Virus record (IMG/VR): IMGVR_UViG_3300027896_000041
Location: 1-61,128 of that record
Length of the DNA: 61,128 bases
Strand: one strand, 5' to 3'
Source: a virus
Shown: positions 1 to 7,074 of the stretch, in pieces
How the letters are laid out: every line of letters begins with the position of its first letter
How positions within the stretch are numbered: position 1 is the stretch's first letter
The notes under the pieces: generated by a model
Databases searched by the model: none
Seen by the model: the letters and a program-made list of their open reading frames with translations, nothing else
What the model was told of the DNA's origin: nothing
Made by a program: the position numbers and the translations under genes

Positions 1-51
1 ACAGGTATAAGTTGTACTCTGTCTAACAATAGGGTAGTCTATTATCTTCAT
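1..51 (-). CDS. Start of an unidentified gene, cut by the window edge
   Basis: Only the first 17 codons are visible. An AAAGGA ribosome-binding site sits about 8 nt before the ATG and the frame is open to the edge. The visible start reads [17 protein letters not shown], too short to place in a family. Confidence 0.5.
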   Translation of the reverse strand, partial: MKIIDYPIVRQSTTYTC

Positions 52-103
52 AGCACAATTCCTTTACTATTTGTTCTGTGTGGTATGATGATAAATAGTA
101 AAA

Positions 104-191
104 TGGCGGAGAGGGAGAGATTCGAACTCCCGGTACCTTTCGGTACTCCGGTTTTCAAAACCGGCGCTATCGGCCACTCAGCCACCTCTCC
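104..191 (-). tRNA. tRNA-Ser (UGA)
   Basis: The RNA has a seven-base-pair acceptor (GGAGAGG with CCTCTCC), discriminator G, an encoded CCA, a TGA anticodon at 155-157, and the long variable arm expected of serine tRNAs. It is the leftmost complete RNA gene of the window. Confidence 0.95.
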
Positions 192-215
192 ATAATAGTA
201 ATTTTTAGTTACTAT

Positions 216-226
216 TATTTATTCAT
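216..226 (-). promoter_or_regulatory. GAATAAAT motif upstream of tRNA-Ser
   Basis: On the minus strand this reads ATGAATAAATA. It is one of about 19 copies of a GAATAAATTA-like element that always points toward the gene it precedes; here it lies 25 nt before the tRNA 5' end. It may be a phage promoter or an RNA-processing signal. Confidence 0.5.
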
Positions 227-448
227 TTAAACTTCAATAGGATCTTCTTCTGAATCATCACATTCGTCACTTTCATTTGTGATGAAGATAATTTTAATCG
301 CGTCAATCTTTCCATCTTTATCTTCCTGGAAAAATGCAGTATAACCACCATCACCAAATCCAGAAGATGATACTGCACCAAAAGGTATTACTTCGTAGAT
401 TTCTTCTGTGATTTTATCTTCGATTTCTTTTTCTGTTGGTTTGGGTAT
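227..448 (-). CDS. Small acidic protein with a non-standard start codon
   Basis: A frame of about 73 codons ends IEV-stop at 227 and is clearly coding in composition: a glycine-rich segment (SSSGFGDGGYTAFF) followed by an acidic tail (DECDDSEEDPIE). It has no ATG, GTG or TTG start. An in-frame TAG lies just upstream of candidate ATT (454) and ATA (448) starts, next to AGAGG, and the frame overlaps the end of the preceding gene. Translational coupling through a rare start codon is the simplest reading. Function unknown. Confidence 0.6.
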   Translation of the reverse strand: MPKPTEKEIEDKITEEIYEVIPFGAVSSSGFGDGGYTAFFQEDKDGKIDAIKIIFITNESDECDDSEEDPIEV

Positions 449-449
449 A

Positions 450-686
450 TTAATCCTCTATTGGTTCATTTAGACTTTTAGGTGTATGAACAGTCAATTT
501 AAAAATTCCAATGCTGTCGAATTCACCAATAATATGAAAATTTTTAGATCTAGTTTCTCCTGCTCGAATTTCTTCCAAACATTTTTCTATTTCATCTGTA
601 TCAAGCTTATCATCAACTTCGACCATTCTACAACCATTAAGAGCCGTGAACGTGGCGTTATCGTTTAGAACCATTATTCTTGACAT
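450..686 (-). CDS. Unknown small protein
   Basis: The start is placed at the ATG giving MSRIMVLNDN because AAAGGAG precedes it; an ATG 27 nt further out at 713 lacks a good site. The protein mixes charged and hydrophobic segments and ends NEPIED. It overlaps the end of the preceding gene by about 29 nt, suggesting one operon. No family recognised. Confidence 0.7.
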   Translation of the reverse strand: MSRIMVLNDNATFTALNGCRMVEVDDKLDTDEIEKCLEEIRAGETRSKNFHIIGEFDSIGIFKLTVHTPKSLNEPIED

Positions 687-927
687 TTGGTTTCTTATCT
701 CCTTTACTATCATCTTCTAATTTAAAATATTTTTCCAATTCTGTTTTAGTAAGCTTCCTATGAAACACATACATAATAAATGAACTTGATAATGATTCGC
801 CAAAGTATTCTTCTTCGGCATCACCAAGATGTAAATTATATCTTTTTAAAACTTCTTTAAATTGCTTAATAGCTTCTTCCGAAAGATCTGTCCAATCTAA
901 TTGGATAAGCGATGGTGATTTTATCAT
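658..927 (-). CDS. Unknown small protein
   Basis: Start chosen at MIKSPSLIQLDW because GAGGAAG precedes it and its ATG overlaps the stop of the upstream gene as ATGA. The tail is very basic (KPNVKNNGSKR). No recognised domain. It is coupled to the genes on both sides. Confidence 0.72.
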   Translation of the reverse strand: MIKSPSLIQLDWTDLSEEAIKQFKEVLKRYNLHLGDAEEEYFGESLSSSFIMYVFHRKLTKTELEKYFKLEDDSKGDKKPNVKNNGSKR

Positions 928-1139
928 TCTAACTTCCTCATTATTGTCCATTTCTTATTTGGTATTTTGTCTCCATTCAATGGATGATATGGATTATATG
1001 AAAATCCTGATTCTTCTACTATTTTGCATGCTGTTTCTAAACTATCAACATATCCAATAGGTTTATATTCCAATCTAAAACTCTTTGTCTCATGCATACT
1101 GCACATGAATAAATCTTCAATTATATAAATTTCTGACAT
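924..1139 (-). CDS. Unknown small protein
   Basis: The ATG at 1139 (MSEIYIIEDL) has AAAAAGGAG at ideal spacing. A longer frame to 1217 would run through the stem-loop at 1166-1239 and is rejected. The protein has about 71 residues with a Cys and Met-rich stretch (LFMCSMHETKSF). No family recognised. Confidence 0.72.
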   Translation of the reverse strand: MSEIYIIEDLFMCSMHETKSFRLEYKPIGYVDSLETACKIVEESGFSYNPYHPLNGDKIPNKKWTIMRKLE

Positions 1140-1165
1140 AAACTCCTTTTTCTGCGTGTAGGGAG

Positions 1166-1239
1166 GGTCTGTCCAGCGGAATAATCTATATCGGGTGCCC
1201 CCAGTTTGATTGTGCATTTTATATAGAGCTGGACAGACC
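1166..1239 (-). ncRNA. Long-stem RNA element 1
   Basis: A perfect 12-bp inverted repeat (1166-1177 with 1228-1239) encloses about 50 nt. An inner 7-bp helix (1185-1191 with 1221-1227) stacks directly on it. It lies between a homing endonuclease gene and the ribosome-binding site of the gene starting at 1139. Similar long-stem elements lie at 4073-4159 and 24947-25042. It could be an untranslated regulatory structure or an independent small RNA. Confidence 0.55.
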
Positions 1240-1256
1240 TGTAGCCAACTGAATCT

Positions 1257-2063
1257 TTAATAAAATTTAATTATCTGAGAAGTTGGAATTAAAACTTCTG
1301 ATCTGATTTTTTGAATCCATTCTTCTGAATTCTTTTGAAATACATCTTCTTTTATTCTGATCAATCTATAATCATTATCTAAACACCAACTTTCTAATGC
1401 TTTATCTTTATCTTGTTTAGATTTTAATTGATCCAAGATATCTTCAAAATGCCACACACCATCATATTCTATACAAATTTTTAGCTTATGAGAATATAAA
1501 TCTCTTGATATTCCAGAAATATCTTTATATGATAAAGATCCACCATAAGTCCATTCTTCATTAGGAAATGAAACTATGAACCAATCTCTTAATTTTCGTT
1601 CTCCTATAGAAGTAAAACGAGGATTTGTAGCTAAACATTTTTTAGAATATTCTGGATCTTTCCATAAATCTTTTGTAAATTCAGATAATGACATCCCGTT
1701 CTTGCATATACTGTTTTTAATCTTTATCTTATCTTCTTCGGTATGCGGTCTGGAATTTCTACATGATATAGAACAAAAGAATTTTTTCTTTTTTAAAAAT
1801 GTCTTATCTCTTCTTTCAATTATAAATGGCGTTTTGCATTTAAAACATTCTACAAGATAATGTTGCTTAATACCATACATTTTATTATTGGTTAAGAAAG
1901 CAGTTTCTCGTGATTTATCTCTTTGTTTTTGAATATCTAAATTTGGATTTTTCTTACACCATCTAACATGATTGGCGAATTTAGATCCAGAAACACCTTC
2001 AAAATATTCATTACAATAATTGCATGTTCTATTTTCAGTGTTATTAAAAGTTCCAGTTTTCAT
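1257..2063 (-). CDS. Homing endonuclease, zinc finger plus Vsr/EDxHD-like nuclease
   Basis: An N-terminal zinc finger (CNYCNEYF with a distal H and C) is followed by a CxxxCxxPF region. The C-terminal nuclease has the segment ICIEYDGVWHFE, a downstream D and K, and LIRIKEDVF, the pattern of Vsr-like (EDxHD) homing endonucleases. The ATG at 2063 is preceded by GGAG; a TTG 12 nt upstream is part of that site. It begins 58 nt after the end of the intron-bearing tmRNA and could act on that locus, but this is inference. Confidence 0.8.
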   Translation of the reverse strand: MKTGTFNNTENRTCNYCNEYFEGVSGSKFANHVRWCKKNPNLDIQKQRDKSRETAFLTNNKMYGIKQHYLVECFKCKTPFIIERRDKTFLKKKKFFCSISCRNSRPHTEEDKIKIKNSICKNGMSLSEFTKDLWKDPEYSKKCLATNPRFTSIGERKLRDWFIVSFPNEEWTYGGSLSYKDISGISRDLYSHKLKICIEYDGVWHFEDILDQLKSKQDKDKALESWCLDNDYRLIRIKEDVFQKNSEEWIQKIRSEVLIPTSQIIKFY

Positions 2064-2078
2064 ATTAATCTCCAATTT

Positions 2079-2088
2079 TAATTTGTTC
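2079..2088 (-). promoter_or_regulatory. Variant motif GAACAAATTA
   Basis: It lies 16 nt before the endonuclease start at 2063, between that gene and the tmRNA. It differs at one base from the common GAATAAATTA form; the same variant recurs before the gene starting at 53339. Confidence 0.35.
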
Positions 2089-2120
2089 TATAGTGGAGAT
2101 GAATAGAGTCGGACTATAAA

Positions 2121-2757
2121 TGGTGGAGGTGAGGGGACACAATATTCCGGATTTTTCAATTCGGTGTGGACTATTCCTTCATCCTTTGTTAAAAGGAGGA
2201 GAGCATTTATGAATTTCTTCATCTTAGTATTCCATAACTTTTGTTTTAGGAACCTATAAGTCTCTAGACGGCTTACTTCTTTCGAATTTACCGTACGGCG
2301 TTAGCATAACTAAACGTTTTAGCGTTCACCGTATGAGCTCTCTTTATCACTAAGCATTACTACTTAGGTCAACCATTTTGATTGAACCCCTGTCCTGATT
2401 AGAAGCAATTATACTTTCATTTACATAGTTAGCCCGTTGTTCTAATTCCTCTATCCCGCATAACACGGCTAGGAAATCAGGGTCGAAACAGACACACCCC
2501 ATCTGATACTTTATCAGCTAAGCATAGATTCTTTGAATCTCAAGTCAAAGAGCAGAGGACGTCTCTTGTCGCCACCTTGTGTTTACGCTACTCCCGATTA
2601 CTAAGGCAATCTAGTCGGTTTCACGGGTGCCTAAATTAGGCAGCCATTTTGTATTGATTGTTATCAATTACTTTTTCGATAGATTTTTAGGTGGCCAACT
2701 ATCATCCACCCTATGCAAATATAACAACTTAACTACCAGTCGAAACCAATCACCCCC
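2121..2757 (-). ncRNA. ssrA: tmRNA (ssrA) interrupted by a group I intron
   Basis: The 5' end GGGGGTGATTGG pairs with 3' CACCTCC-A-CCA to form the acceptor, including a G3-U70 pair, the alanine identity element of tmRNA. The tag frame ends in two alanine codons and TAA, inside the hairpin GCCTAA-TTTAGGC. By alignment with the resume site after AAAAATCTATC it would encode EKVIDNNQYKMAA. A GGTGG/CCACC helix precedes it, and the segment before the T arm (CTAACTATGTA) resembles other tmRNAs. Exon 1 is 2381-2757 and exon 2 is 2121-2137; they join to a 7-nt T loop closed by AGGGG/CCCCT. The role is rescue of stalled ribosomes and tagging of incomplete proteins. No SmpB gene is seen in the window. 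Confidence 0.92.
2138..2380 (-). other. Group I intron in the T loop of tmRNA
   Basis: This 243-nt insert sits between T-loop positions 59 and 60. The 5' exon ends in U and pairs as UCAAU with the internal guide GUUGA, giving the conserved U-G at the splice site. The intron ends in G. It contains GTCTAGAGACTTATAG (P7 5' side) and GGAATAGTCC (P7 3' side), typical group I core elements. There is no reading frame inside it, so any homing enzyme must come from elsewhere; an endonuclease gene lies directly downstream. Confidence 0.85.
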
Positions 2758-2765
2758 GAAAAATA

Positions 2766-3062
2766 TTATGCTATCTTAAATAATTTAGGAACATTTCTTT
2801 TAACTACATTACTTAATGCAGTTGGTGCTTTAATAGCTGAAGTTATTCCACTTCTAAAAGGAACAACTTTTCCAGCTGCTGTTCTAATATTTGCACCTGT
2901 TCCCAATTCTAATTTTCGATGTATAGCTGGATTATTTCTTACATATGCTGCAGTGGCAGGATCATCAAGAGTTAATTCCTCTACAGCATCTTCTGCGATT
3001 GCATCAAGAGTATCTTCATACTCATCTAGTGCTTCACATACTAAAAGATATTTTTTATTCAT
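2766..3062 (-). CDS. Small protein with leader-like N terminus
   Basis: The ATG at 3062 is preceded by TTGGAG at good spacing; an earlier TTG is that ribosome-binding site. The 98-residue protein begins MNKKYLLVCEAL and continues with an acidic helix. The first 11-12 residues resemble the starts of four other small proteins here (around 48017, 52719, 53065, 53339), ending V-x-E-A, which recalls T4 capsid-targeting sequences. A candidate internal virion protein. Its stop lies 8 nt from the tmRNA 5' end. Confidence 0.72.
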   Translation of the reverse strand: MNKKYLLVCEALDEYEDTLDAIAEDAVEELTLDDPATAAYVRNNPAIHRKLELGTGANIRTAAGKVVPFRSGITSAIKAPTALSNVVKRNVPKLFKIA

Positions 3063-3085
3063 GAAATTCTCCAAATAAACTATTT

Positions 3086-3095
3086 TAATTTATTC
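3086..3095 (-). promoter_or_regulatory. GAATAAATTA motif
   Basis: Exact copy, 24 nt upstream of the ATG at 3062, so it may set the start of the transcript carrying this gene and tmRNA. Confidence 0.5.
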
Positions 3096-3106
3096 AGAAG
3101 AATTCT

Positions 3107-3298
3107 TTATGCGAATGCTTGCCCGAAGTTTTTATGAACACCAGTTTCAGAATTCTTAATCACAACAATTCGATTATCAATAGCTTTTTTAATTTCCTGA
3201 AGTTTCTTTACTTTCTCTTCAAGATTATTAAGTTCAACTTCAATCTTCCTACGTTCCATTCTCAGTTTATCAATTTCCGGTGTAGTCAATCCATTCAT
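3107..3298 (-). CDS. Small coiled-coil protein
   Basis: Residues 10-50 have heptad-like spacing of hydrophobic residues among Glu, Lys and Arg (RRKIEVELNNLEEKVKKLQE), predicting a coiled coil. It abuts the next gene with 1 nt between stop and start. Function unknown. Confidence 0.7.
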   Translation of the reverse strand: MNGLTTPEIDKLRMERRKIEVELNNLEEKVKKLQEIKKAIDNRIVVIKNSETGVHKNFGQAFA

Positions 3299-3299
3299 A

Positions 3300-3584
3300 T
3301 TACCACTTCTTTTCTTGTTTTCTTTTCTTGATTTCCATCGACAGTTTTGTTCTTAATAGTATAACACATGGCGGTTTAATTTTACCAATTCTAAATGCAG
3401 TTCCTGTGAGGTAATTCATCAAAATTCTTACTTTATCATTTGATGCATTGTTTATATTACCTAAATAACTCCTTAATTGGTTACAACACCATGCAGGATT
3501 TTCTTTCCATTTTCCCAACAAAGATCTTCTAACTTTTTGCCAAGACTCATCTTTTACTATTTCTGATATTGGTTTTCTTTCCAT
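3300..3584 (-). CDS. Unknown basic protein
   Basis: 94 residues, very basic, ending KKRKQEKKW, with a central CC pair (WCCNQLRSYL) and predicted helices. Its composition would fit nucleic-acid binding, but no family is recognised. It lies in a run of closely spaced small genes. Confidence 0.68.
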   Translation of the reverse strand: MERKPISEIVKDESWQKVRRSLLGKWKENPAWCCNQLRSYLGNINNASNDKVRILMNYLTGTAFRIGKIKPPCVILLRTKLSMEIKKRKQEKKW

Positions 3585-3593
3585 AATACACCT

Positions 3594-3833
3594 TTAACAA
3601 TTAACTTCTGGCGGAAATTTAAAATTATCATAAGTTGTATCAATAGTTCTTTTATCCACTTCTATATAACCTGGTAAAGGATGTATTGGTGGTCGATATA
3701 ACTTTTTCAGCTTTGATAATTCTTCTTTAAGTTCTTTATTTTCTTTAACAAGTTCCATTATCACTTTAATCTTGGCATTCAGCTGTGTTCTAAAATCAGT
3801 ATTATCAATTTCTATTAATGGTTCATTGTTCAT
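3594..3833 (-). CDS. Unknown protein with a helical middle
   Basis: The start at 3833 (MNNEPLIEID) follows AAGGA; the longer frame overlaps the upstream gene without a better site. Residues 15-45 form a Lys/Glu-rich helix, followed by a Pro-rich stretch (RPPIHPLPGY). Function unknown. Confidence 0.66.
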   Translation of the reverse strand: MNNEPLIEIDNTDFRTQLNAKIKVIMELVKENKELKEELSKLKKLYRPPIHPLPGYIEVDKRTIDTTYDNFKFPPEVNC

Positions 3834-3835
3834 AT

Positions 3836-4045
3836 CTAATCTTTCCTTGCTGTCTGATGATATACGGCAAAACATTCTTTACAATATTTTTCATTCAGAT
3901 GAGTAACAACACCCCATGAACTGATTGATAAAGAAGTTGGCATTACTGATTTACCACAAAGAGATGTTCTGATATTATCAGATTTACTCAAGTGATAATG
4001 CCAGACTCCTTCTATTCCTTCTGTAACTACGAACTTACTTTCCAT
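3836..4045 (-). CDS. Small zinc-ribbon-like protein
   Basis: 69 residues with a Cys in SLCGKS and a CKECF pair near the end, compatible with a small zinc site. AAAAGGAG precedes the ATG. The upstream intergenic region holds a long-stem RNA element and a T-rich tract. Function unknown. Confidence 0.7.
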   Translation of the reverse strand: MESKFVVTEGIEGVWHYHLSKSDNIRTSLCGKSVMPTSLSISSWGVVTHLNEKYCKECFAVYHQTARKD

Positions 4046-4072
4046 AACTGTCTCCTTTTAAAAAATAAAAAA

Positions 4073-4159
4073 CCACTCTGGGCAGGACTTATTGGAGGGT
4101 AGCATTCCATCATCTCTCCATGCCTAGTACCGGATAGGGTTAGCGGTTGCCCAAAGTGG
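4073..4159 (-). ncRNA. Long-stem RNA element 2 with poly-U tail
   Basis: On the minus strand CCACTTTGGGCA (4148-4159) pairs with TGCCCAGAGTGG (4073-4084) over 12 bp with one G-U. It encloses GC-rich sequence able to form inner helices and is followed by TTTTTTATTTTTT. The arrangement fits a terminated small RNA or an elaborate terminator after tRNA-Asn. It is more GC-rich than its surroundings. Confidence 0.6.
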
Positions 4160-4200
4160 GTAAACGGAATATGTTGAGGCGAATACTCCATTTGGAAATC

Positions 4201-4287
4201 TGGCTCCGTCGGTAGGACTCGAACCTACATGTTTATTTCTAAACGCCGCGTTAACAGCGCGGTCCATTACCATTATGGAACAACGGA
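4201..4287 (-). tRNA. tRNA-Asn (GUU) with an unusual long variable arm
   Basis: Acceptor TCCGTTG/CGACGGA, discriminator G and encoded CCA. The D arm is CCAT/ATGG. The anticodon arm CCGCG-CTGTTAA-CGCGG gives anticodon GTT. All are asparagine features. The variable region is 17 nt and contains a perfect 5-bp hairpin (GTTTA-GAAA-TAAAC), where asparagine tRNAs normally have 5 nt. The T arm GTAGG/CCTAC is intact. Confidence 0.88.
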
Positions 4288-5025
4288 ATTTTGAATTAAT
4301 TTTAAAAAATCACTTATTATATTTTCTTTATTATTCTTCCAATCGTTTTCTCTTATTCTAAAAATTCGGCAACCCTCTTTAATGAAATAAGTATCTCGTA
4401 TCTGATCATGTTCTTTTTGTTTTCCGTTATCATGATGTGATTCATCAAATTCAATATCTAATTTTAATTCAGAAACAAACCCATCAGGATAGTATCCATA
4501 TAAGAATTTATTCCTAATTATTACAAACGATATATTTTTTTGCAATTCATCTAAACACTCTTTTTCATATGATCCCATAAATGGTGCAGGAGGAGAACTC
4601 AAACCATATTGATTTTGAATTCTTTTTATCGCACATTCTCTATGGTTTCTTCTTCCTTCTATAGTTTTAGAAAAATTATCAACTCCAAATTTATTAATAC
4701 ATGTCTGTTTAATTTTATTTTTTACTTCTTCTAATCTATTGGTACTATCAACACCATATTTTTTAACACATGATTTTTTAATTTTTTCTTTAACTATATT
4801 ATTCTGACTAGAATACTCAACTCCCCAGTTTTTCAAACATGTACTTTTTTTCTTATCTTTTATAATATTAGATTGACTAGGATTTTCTACACCATATCTA
4901 TTTAATATTTTTTGTTTAATATCTTTTTTAATTAATGGATTTCTGAACTGGTGACCATTAACATAATTAGCAATTTTATTTAATGGATTTACTTCTTTAC
5001 CACAACCACATTTACATAATTTCAT
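4273..5025 (-). CDS. Homing endonuclease with GVxNPSQ repeats
   Basis: Starts MKLCKCGCG, like the endonuclease at 21088-22056, so the ATG at 5025 is preferred over an upstream GTG. Residues 50-130 are tandem helical repeats with the core YGVENPSQS/WGVEYSSQN/YGVDSTN/FGVDNFSK, a DNA-recognition repeat type seen in phage endonucleases. The C terminus has LDIEFDESHHDNG and IFRIRENDW, matching the Vsr/EDxHD-like nuclease. Its last 15 nt overlap the 5' end of tRNA-Asn, so the tRNA supplies its stop region. Confidence 0.82.
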   Translation of the reverse strand: MKLCKCGCGKEVNPLNKIANYVNGHQFRNPLIKKDIKQKILNRYGVENPSQSNIIKDKKKSTCLKNWGVEYSSQNNIVKEKIKKSCVKKYGVDSTNRLEEVKNKIKQTCINKFGVDNFSKTIEGRRNHRECAIKRIQNQYGLSSPPAPFMGSYEKECLDELQKNISFVIIRNKFLYGYYPDGFVSELKLDIEFDESHHDNGKQKEHDQIRDTYFIKEGCRIFRIRENDWKNNKENIISDFLKLIQNSVVP

Positions 5026-5027
5026 AA

Positions 5028-5306
5028 TCAAGTCCAATTCCACTGATCAGAATGTTTAAATAATGGAATATCTTTATTATTTCTAAGAGCATTTTTTTCT
5101 TGAGCTCTTTCAATTCTTCGATTCATTTGTTTAAACCATTTAGGTGGTTTTCCCCAAGGTTTATGATCTCTCTGTCTTATGATTCTTTGACGGTAACTGA
5201 ATCCCATACTTAAAGGGTAATCACCAATCTTGAAATCATCCCAATGAATGATCTTACCTTGAATAATATACTCACCATCTAAATGATCCCGATATGTTCT
5301 GCTCAT
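5028..5306 (-). CDS. Unknown basic protein
   Basis: 92 residues, rich in Arg, Lys and Trp (KPPKWFKQMNRRIERAQEK), with no recognised family. The AAGGAGGA ribosome-binding site lies inside the predicted hairpin 5308-5345, so translation may be controlled by the short leader frame upstream. Confidence 0.74.
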   Translation of the reverse strand: MSRTYRDHLDGEYIIQGKIIHWDDFKIGDYPLSMGFSYRQRIIRQRDHKPWGKPPKWFKQMNRRIERAQEKNALRNNKDIPLFKHSDQWNWT

Positions 5307-5307
5307 A

Positions 5308-5345
5308 CTGTCCTCCTTAGTTAGTTTTAATTAACTAGAAGACAG
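5308..5345 (-). promoter_or_regulatory. Hairpin masking a ribosome-binding site
   Basis: CTGTC pairs with GACAG and TAGTTA with TAACTA. The AAGGAGGA site of the gene starting at 5306 lies in the 3' arm. The leader frame 5335-5370 ends inside the 5' arm, so a ribosome there would open the structure. Confidence 0.45.
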
Positions 5346-5370
5346 CACTCCTTATCACTTTAAATTTCAT
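5335..5370 (-). CDS. Possible 11-residue leader peptide
   Basis: GGAG, 8 nt, ATG, then MKFKVIRSAVF and TAG. The stop falls in the 5' arm of the hairpin masking the downstream ribosome-binding site, an arrangement known from translational attenuation. It is too short to prove from sequence. Confidence 0.3.
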   Translation of the reverse strand: MKFKVIRSAVF

Positions 5371-5392
5371 GTTCATATCTCCAATGTTTATC

Positions 5393-5403
5393 TATATTTA
5401 TTC
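5393..5403 (-). promoter_or_regulatory. GAATAAATATA motif
   Basis: A variant copy that would start a transcript carrying the leader frame (5335-5370) and the gene at 5028-5306. Confidence 0.42.
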
Positions 5404-5413
5404 AGTTTGTTTT

Positions 5414-6496
5414 TCAGTATATCGGAGTAGTATAATAACTATACTTCTTCGGAAGATACTTATCCGCCACAAATTTATCAAATTTCTCAATTCCTCTAAC
5501 AGCTGAACTCGAGATATGCTGTTTGTTTATCTGACTTACGAAATAAACAAAATCAACACCATACCCAATTTCATCCATAAAAGATTTGATATTTAATTCA
5601 TAATCCAAATCATATCCATTTCGAAGACCTCTTACAACCGTTACTCTTTGTTTCTTTCCTCTGAGGAATTGTACATAAAGAGTAAGCAGTCCGCAAGTAT
5701 AATCTACTTCATGAAATGGAAGAATCCTTTGCAAATTAGTCTTGAGAGTTAAATCTGCAGATGGACTTGAATGTTTATCTGGATTTATAGCAAGAAGAAC
5801 AATTACCTTATCAAAGTGTTTCTCTGCTTGCTCAAGTATATCCAAATGTCCAATATGAAATGGATTAAACGATCCAGCATATAAACCAACATTCAAAGTA
5901 TAATTTTGAATGTATTTTAAAAGTTCAATGATATTCTCAGAGTATCTATTCAATCCACCTAAGAATTTCACTCTACCTTCAATATACTTTTCATATGGTG
6001 CATACTGATATTCTTTTCTTATTAAAGCTTCGTTAGTAATCAATTCACTAATGGTAGCATAAAACAATGGTTCAATAAGATCTATCCTCCTCAATTCACG
6101 AAAGATAAAATTATCCTTTGAAACCTTTGTTTTATAATCAGATGCTTCAATAGCTTCATATGCCATCTTAAACATCTTATGAGTTCTATATTTGTCTTTA
6201 ACAGCATTCTTAAAAGCTTCTGCTGATGCTATTTCATTCTGAGCAGGATTTCTAGGATCATATATATGATCATGAAACAATATCACAATTTGCATCAACC
6301 ACTTGTTATTTTTGCTTAACTCACTTTCTTCACATTTAAGAAGAAGTTTTCTAAGATGATTAATGTTATGATAATACCTATGAGGTTCACCATATTTATA
6401 GATCAAATCTCCCAAATTATCACCGCCATCTATAAACCAATCTTTTATAATTGGATTAAGTATTAAATCAGTTTCTATAAATCTTTCTTCTGTCAT
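5414..6496 (-). CDS. coaD: HD-domain / phosphopantetheine adenylyltransferase fusion
   Basis: Residues 30-195 form an HD-superfamily hydrolase-like domain, with H43, H47 and HDHIYD (75-80) as the metal-binding set. Residues 202-350 match CoaD, which transfers AMP from ATP to 4'-phosphopantetheine to make dephospho-CoA. They include GSFNPFHIGH (208-217), KHSSP, GLLTLYVQF, VVRGLRNGYDLDYE and the closing ISSSAVR (328-334). The family is normally about 160 residues without an HD domain. A CoaE-like kinase is encoded at 22378-22968, so both last steps of CoA synthesis are present. AAAGGATAAAG precedes the ATG. The role of the HD part is unknown. Confidence 0.85.
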   Translation of the reverse strand: MTEERFIETDLILNPIIKDWFIDGGDNLGDLIYKYGEPHRYYHNINHLRKLLLKCEESELSKNNKWLMQIVILFHDHIYDPRNPAQNEIASAEAFKNAVKDKYRTHKMFKMAYEAIEASDYKTKVSKDNFIFRELRRIDLIEPLFYATISELITNEALIRKEYQYAPYEKYIEGRVKFLGGLNRYSENIIELLKYIQNYTLNVGLYAGSFNPFHIGHLDILEQAEKHFDKVIVLLAINPDKHSSPSADLTLKTNLQRILPFHEVDYTCGLLTLYVQFLRGKKQRVTVVRGLRNGYDLDYELNIKSFMDEIGYGVDFVYFVSQINKQHISSSAVRGIEKFDKFVADKYLPKKYSYYTTPIY

Positions 6497-6498
6497 CT

Positions 6499-6708
6499 TT
6501 ATCCTTTAATAACTCTAATGCAATCAAGTTTCTTTCCTTCTGGCATTACTTCTCTAGCACATATCATAAGATGTTTACCACTAGGAAGTCTATCTAAATG
6601 AAAAACAACTTTATCGGTCTCTTTATTTAGAACTGTAAATTTTTCCAATTCTAATTCTTGAGAAGTTCCATCTTTGTATTCAAACCTGAGTGATACTTTT
6701 TCAGACAT
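6499..6708 (-). CDS. Unknown beta-rich small protein
   Basis: 69 residues in alternating polar and hydrophobic strands (KVSLRFEYKDGTSQELELEKF). The gene stops 2 nt before the CoaD-fusion start, so they are probably co-transcribed. No family recognised. Confidence 0.7.
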   Translation of the reverse strand: MSEKVSLRFEYKDGTSQELELEKFTVLNKETDKVVFHLDRLPSGKHLMICAREVMPEGKKLDCIRVIKG

Positions 6709-6715
6709 AAAACTC

Positions 6716-7054
6716 CTACTCTGCCATATCAGGATACTTAGCTAACAACCTTTTAAGCTGTTCTCTTTCCTGCTCTTTCTTCCTAGCTCTTTTAGCATTT
6801 CCTATTGCTATATTCTTTTTCAGAATCTTCATTCTATGTTCAAATTCATCATCGGTTTCTAGACGTTCGCCCCACAACTCAAAGTACTGTTCTTCATAAC
6901 CATTAACTTTGATTGTAATATTTCTAAATCCCATTAAATTTTCTGCATTAAGCTTTTTGAGTTCTAGCAACTTTATTGCAGCATCAACACTACCAACCAA
7001 ATCACTAGGATAAAATGACTCTATTTCTTTATCAACAAATCTCTTTTCAGCCAT
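6716..7054 (-). CDS. Unknown helical protein
   Basis: The start at 7054 (MAEKRFVDKEIESF) is preceded by CGGAG; the outer frame lacks a site. The C-terminal third is a basic helix (KRARKKEQEREQLKRLL). Function unknown. Confidence 0.68.
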   Translation of the reverse strand: MAEKRFVDKEIESFYPSDLVGSVDAAIKLLELKKLNAENLMGFRNITIKVNGYEEQYFELWGERLETDDEFEHRMKILKKNIAIGNAKRARKKEQEREQLKRLLAKYPDMAE

Positions 7055-7074
7055 AAAACTCCGTCGTATCAAAA

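Noticed and set aside
2138-2700. Short reading frames inside the tmRNA region
   Set aside because: The RNA structure, acceptor and intron pairing explain the sequence; the frames have no ribosome-binding sites and unlikely composition.
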